From contig JAFRPL010000033.1 of NCBI GenBank assembly GCA_017429165.1, forward strand, positions 1 to 34,868: a stretch of 34,868 bases of DNA. The letters are read 5' to 3'. The stretch is from Clostridia bacterium. GTDB lineage: Bacteria > Bacillota > Clostridia > Oscillospirales > CAG-382. The notes below the pieces were generated by a model. It was not told where the DNA came from and searched no databases. It saw only the letters and a program-made list of their open reading frames with translations. The first letter of the stretch is position 1. Each line of letters begins with the position of its first letter. The translations under genes were made by a program, and so were the position numbers. Below are positions 33,192 through 34,868 of this stretch, piece by piece.

Positions 33192-34868
33192 CTTTTCCGC
33201 CCGGGATAAGCGAAAAAGAGGCGCATGAAAAGCTTAAAGAGTTCGGCGAAAACACGCTGTGCGAAAAGAAAAAACGGTGCGCGTTCCTGAAAAAGGCGCT
33301 GCTTTCGTTTGCCGACGTGATGACTCTGGTGCTTGCAGCCGCCGCGGCTGTGTCGTTCGCCGTGGCAAAGCTGCGGGGCGAAAGCGCGGTCGATTCGTAT
33401 ATGATACTCGCCATCGTGTTCCTCAACGGGATCGTGACCGCGTTCCAGGAAACGCGCGCAGAAAAAGCGCTGGAAGCGCTCAAAACGCTTACGTCCCCCG
33501 AATGCACTGCTGTGCGCGAAGGCATAGAAAAGCGAATACCGGCGAAATATATCGTTCCCGGCGACGTGATACTCGTCAAAAAAGGCGATTCCGTCCCCGC
33601 CGACGCTGTCATATTGCAAAGCGTTTCGCTGCGCGCTGACGAATCGGCGCTGACGGGCGAATCAGGCGGCGTGGAAAAATCGGCGAACGCGTTTCGCGAC
33701 GCAAAAACGCACGCCACTCCGCCGGATATGATATTCGCCGGTACGGTGATAACATCCGGCTCCGCCGCGGCGCGCGTGACCGAGACCGGTATGCGCACGC
33801 GGATGGGAAAAATTGCCGAAATGCTTGTTTCGGAACCCGTGCCGCGCACGCCGATGCAGACGCGTATGGCAAAAATTTCGGCAAAGCTGGGCAACGCGGC
33901 GATCGGCATCTGCTTTGTGATATTTCTGCTTTCGCTTTACAAAGGAGTGCCTCCCGATCAGGCGTTTTTGAATTCCGTGAGTCTGGCAGTGGCGGCGATA
34001 CCCGAAGGCCTGCCCGCCGTGGTGACGGTAATGCTTTCGGTCGGCGTGACCGAAATGGCGAAGAAGCGCGCGGTGGTGAAAAAGCTGCCCGCCGTGGAAA
34101 CGCTGGGCTGCGCCGCCGTGATATGTTCCGACAAGACCGGCACGCTTACGCAGAACAAGCTGGAAGTGACCGAAACCGAAGGTGAAAGACGGCTTTTGGC
34201 GCGGCTTTTCGCGCTGTGCAATCACAATTCCTCGCCCACCGAAAACGCGCTTTGGGAATTCGCCGGGAAAACGCTGGGCGAACACGCGCTGCGCTCGCTG
34301 CCGCCGATAGTGCGCGAAGCGCCGTTCGAGCACGAAACGCGCGTGATGGCGACGCTCCACCGCGAAAAAAGCGGCGGATATCTGGCCGTGGTAAAAGGCG
34401 CGCCCGAAGAAGTGCTGCGACTGTGCGGCGTTTCGGCGCGCGCGTACGGGCGTTTCGCCGCCAAAGGGCTCAGAACGATCGCCTGCGGGTACGCGCGCCT
34501 TAAAACGGCACCGGACGACCTTTTGAAGATACGTTATTCCTACGCCGGCTGCGCCGGTATGACCGATCCGCCGCGGCCGGAAGCGTTCGAAGCCGTGCGC
34601 GCATGCAGATCCGCGGGAATAAAAACGGTGATGATCACCGGCGACCACCCCGACACCGCGTTCGCCGTCGCGCTTAAGCTCGGGATCGCATCATCAACCG
34701 GCGACGTCGCGACTCAGGCTCAGATAGAAGCGCTCCCCGCCGCAGAACAGGAAAAAGCGATACTCCGCGCACGGGTTTTCGCAAGGTCGGCTCCCGAATT
34801 CAAGGTGAAGATAATACGCGCTTACAAAAACGCCGGAGCGATATGCGCCATGACCGGCGACGGCGTGA
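33155..34868 (+). CDS. P2A-type (calcium-type) cation ATPase, 3' end cut by window
   Basis: The visible 571 codons begin at ATG 33155 with AAAGGAG eight bases upstream, inside the end of the AGCS gene; an in-frame ATG two codons earlier is too close to that site. Features: N-terminal region, two helices, actuator domain with DESALTGES, fourth helix AAIPEGLPAVVTVML (calcium-site type PEGLP), phosphorylation motif SDKTGTLTQNK with Asp326, nucleotide domain KGAPEEVL, MITGDHPDTAFAVALKLGI, and the start of the hinge MTGDGV at the window edge. The nucleotide domain between DKTGT and KGAPE looks short, about 85-90 residues. Likely a calcium or related divalent-cation exporter; the overlap implies translational coupling with the symporter. 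Confidence 0.93.
   Translation, partial: MLCENRARPESVTFPPGISEKEAHEKLKEFGENTLCEKKKRCAFLKKALLSFADVMTLVLAAAAAVSFAVAKLRGESAVDSYMILAIVFLNGIVTAFQETRAEKALEALKTLTSPECTAVREGIEKRIPAKYIVPGDVILVKKGDSVPADAVILQSVSLRADESALTGESGGVEKSANAFRDAKTHATPPDMIFAGTVITSGSAAARVTETGMRTRMGKIAEMLVSEPVPRTPMQTRMAKISAKLGNAAIGICFVIFLLSLYKGVPPDQAFLNSVSLAVAAIPEGLPAVVTVMLSVGVTEMAKKRAVVKKLPAVETLGCAAVICSDKTGTLTQNKLEVTETEGERRLLARLFALCNHNSSPTENALWEFAGKTLGEHALRSLPPIVREAPFEHETRVMATLHREKSGGYLAVVKGAPEEVLRLCGVSARAYGRFAAKGLRTIACGYARLKTAPDDLLKIRYSYAGCAGMTDPPRPEAFEAVRACRSAGIKTVMITGDHPDTAFAVALKLGIASSTGDVATQAQIEALPAAEQEKAILRARVFARSAPEFKVKIIRAYKNAGAICAMTGDGV

Overview
The window looks like chromosomal DNA from a spore-forming, fairly GC-rich member of the Clostridia (Bacillota). 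The evidence is the spoIIGA-sigE pair and a SpoIVFB-type protease, the order DUF512-der-plsY, an rpmF gene behind yceD, strong AGGAGG ribosome binding sites, sigma-A promoters with 16-17 bp spacers, and secreted proteins with dockerin and S-layer homology modules. The genus cannot be fixed from sequence alone; a gut or anaerobic-digester lineage is an inference from the dockerins. No rRNA, tRNA, CRISPR array, transposase or phage gene was found.

Layout. 1-360: end-truncated lipoprotein gene (minus). 0.6-3.9 kb: a sporulation locus with spoIIGA-sigE-NYN protein on the minus strand and, divergently, a small membrane ORF plus a spoIVFB-like protease. 3.9-8.0 kb: two adjacent lipoproteins that share an acidic nine-residue repeat linker (one with a DHHW/AlgX-like SGNH domain, one with a DUF5011-like Ig domain), then a TIM-barrel sugar isomerase and a strong terminator. 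8.1-11.1 kb: a CtpE-like P-type ATPase (minus) back to back with a small membrane protein. 11.1-15.1 kb: guaB, asnA and a secreted, membrane-anchored repeat protein. 15.2-15.35 kb: a 52-codon cysteine-containing membrane protein gene. 15.5-22.4 kb: housekeeping genes yceD, rpmF, a DUF512 radical SAM protein, der, plsY, rarA and a PnuC-like transporter with an unusual ectodomain. 22.36-24.3 kb: a hairpin-rich gap followed by an ECF sigma/anti-sigma pair. 24.4-31.2 kb: an extracellular-enzyme region with an SGNH/dockerin/beta-helix/SLH protein facing a minus-strand run of a DUF4434 lipoprotein, an SGNH/discoidin/dockerin protein and panE. 31.3-34.9 kb: a DivIVA-like protein (minus), then an AGCS amino-acid symporter overlapping a P2A-type ATPase that runs off the right edge.

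How the parts fit. SpoIIGA is expected to process pro-sigma-E, whose regulon normally includes spoIVFB, and a sigma-E-like promoter precedes the spoIVFB operon, so the two processing proteases of the mother-cell cascade appear to sit back to back. Signal peptides, lipoboxes, Ser/Glu-rich stalks, dockerins, SLH motifs and three unrelated SGNH-type domains recur, which suggests a sizeable investment in cell-surface carbohydrate chemistry. The least familiar items are the repeat-linker lipoprotein pair, the PnuC variant, the small Cys protein, the hairpin-rich gap and the dockerin/SLH gene neighbourhood.
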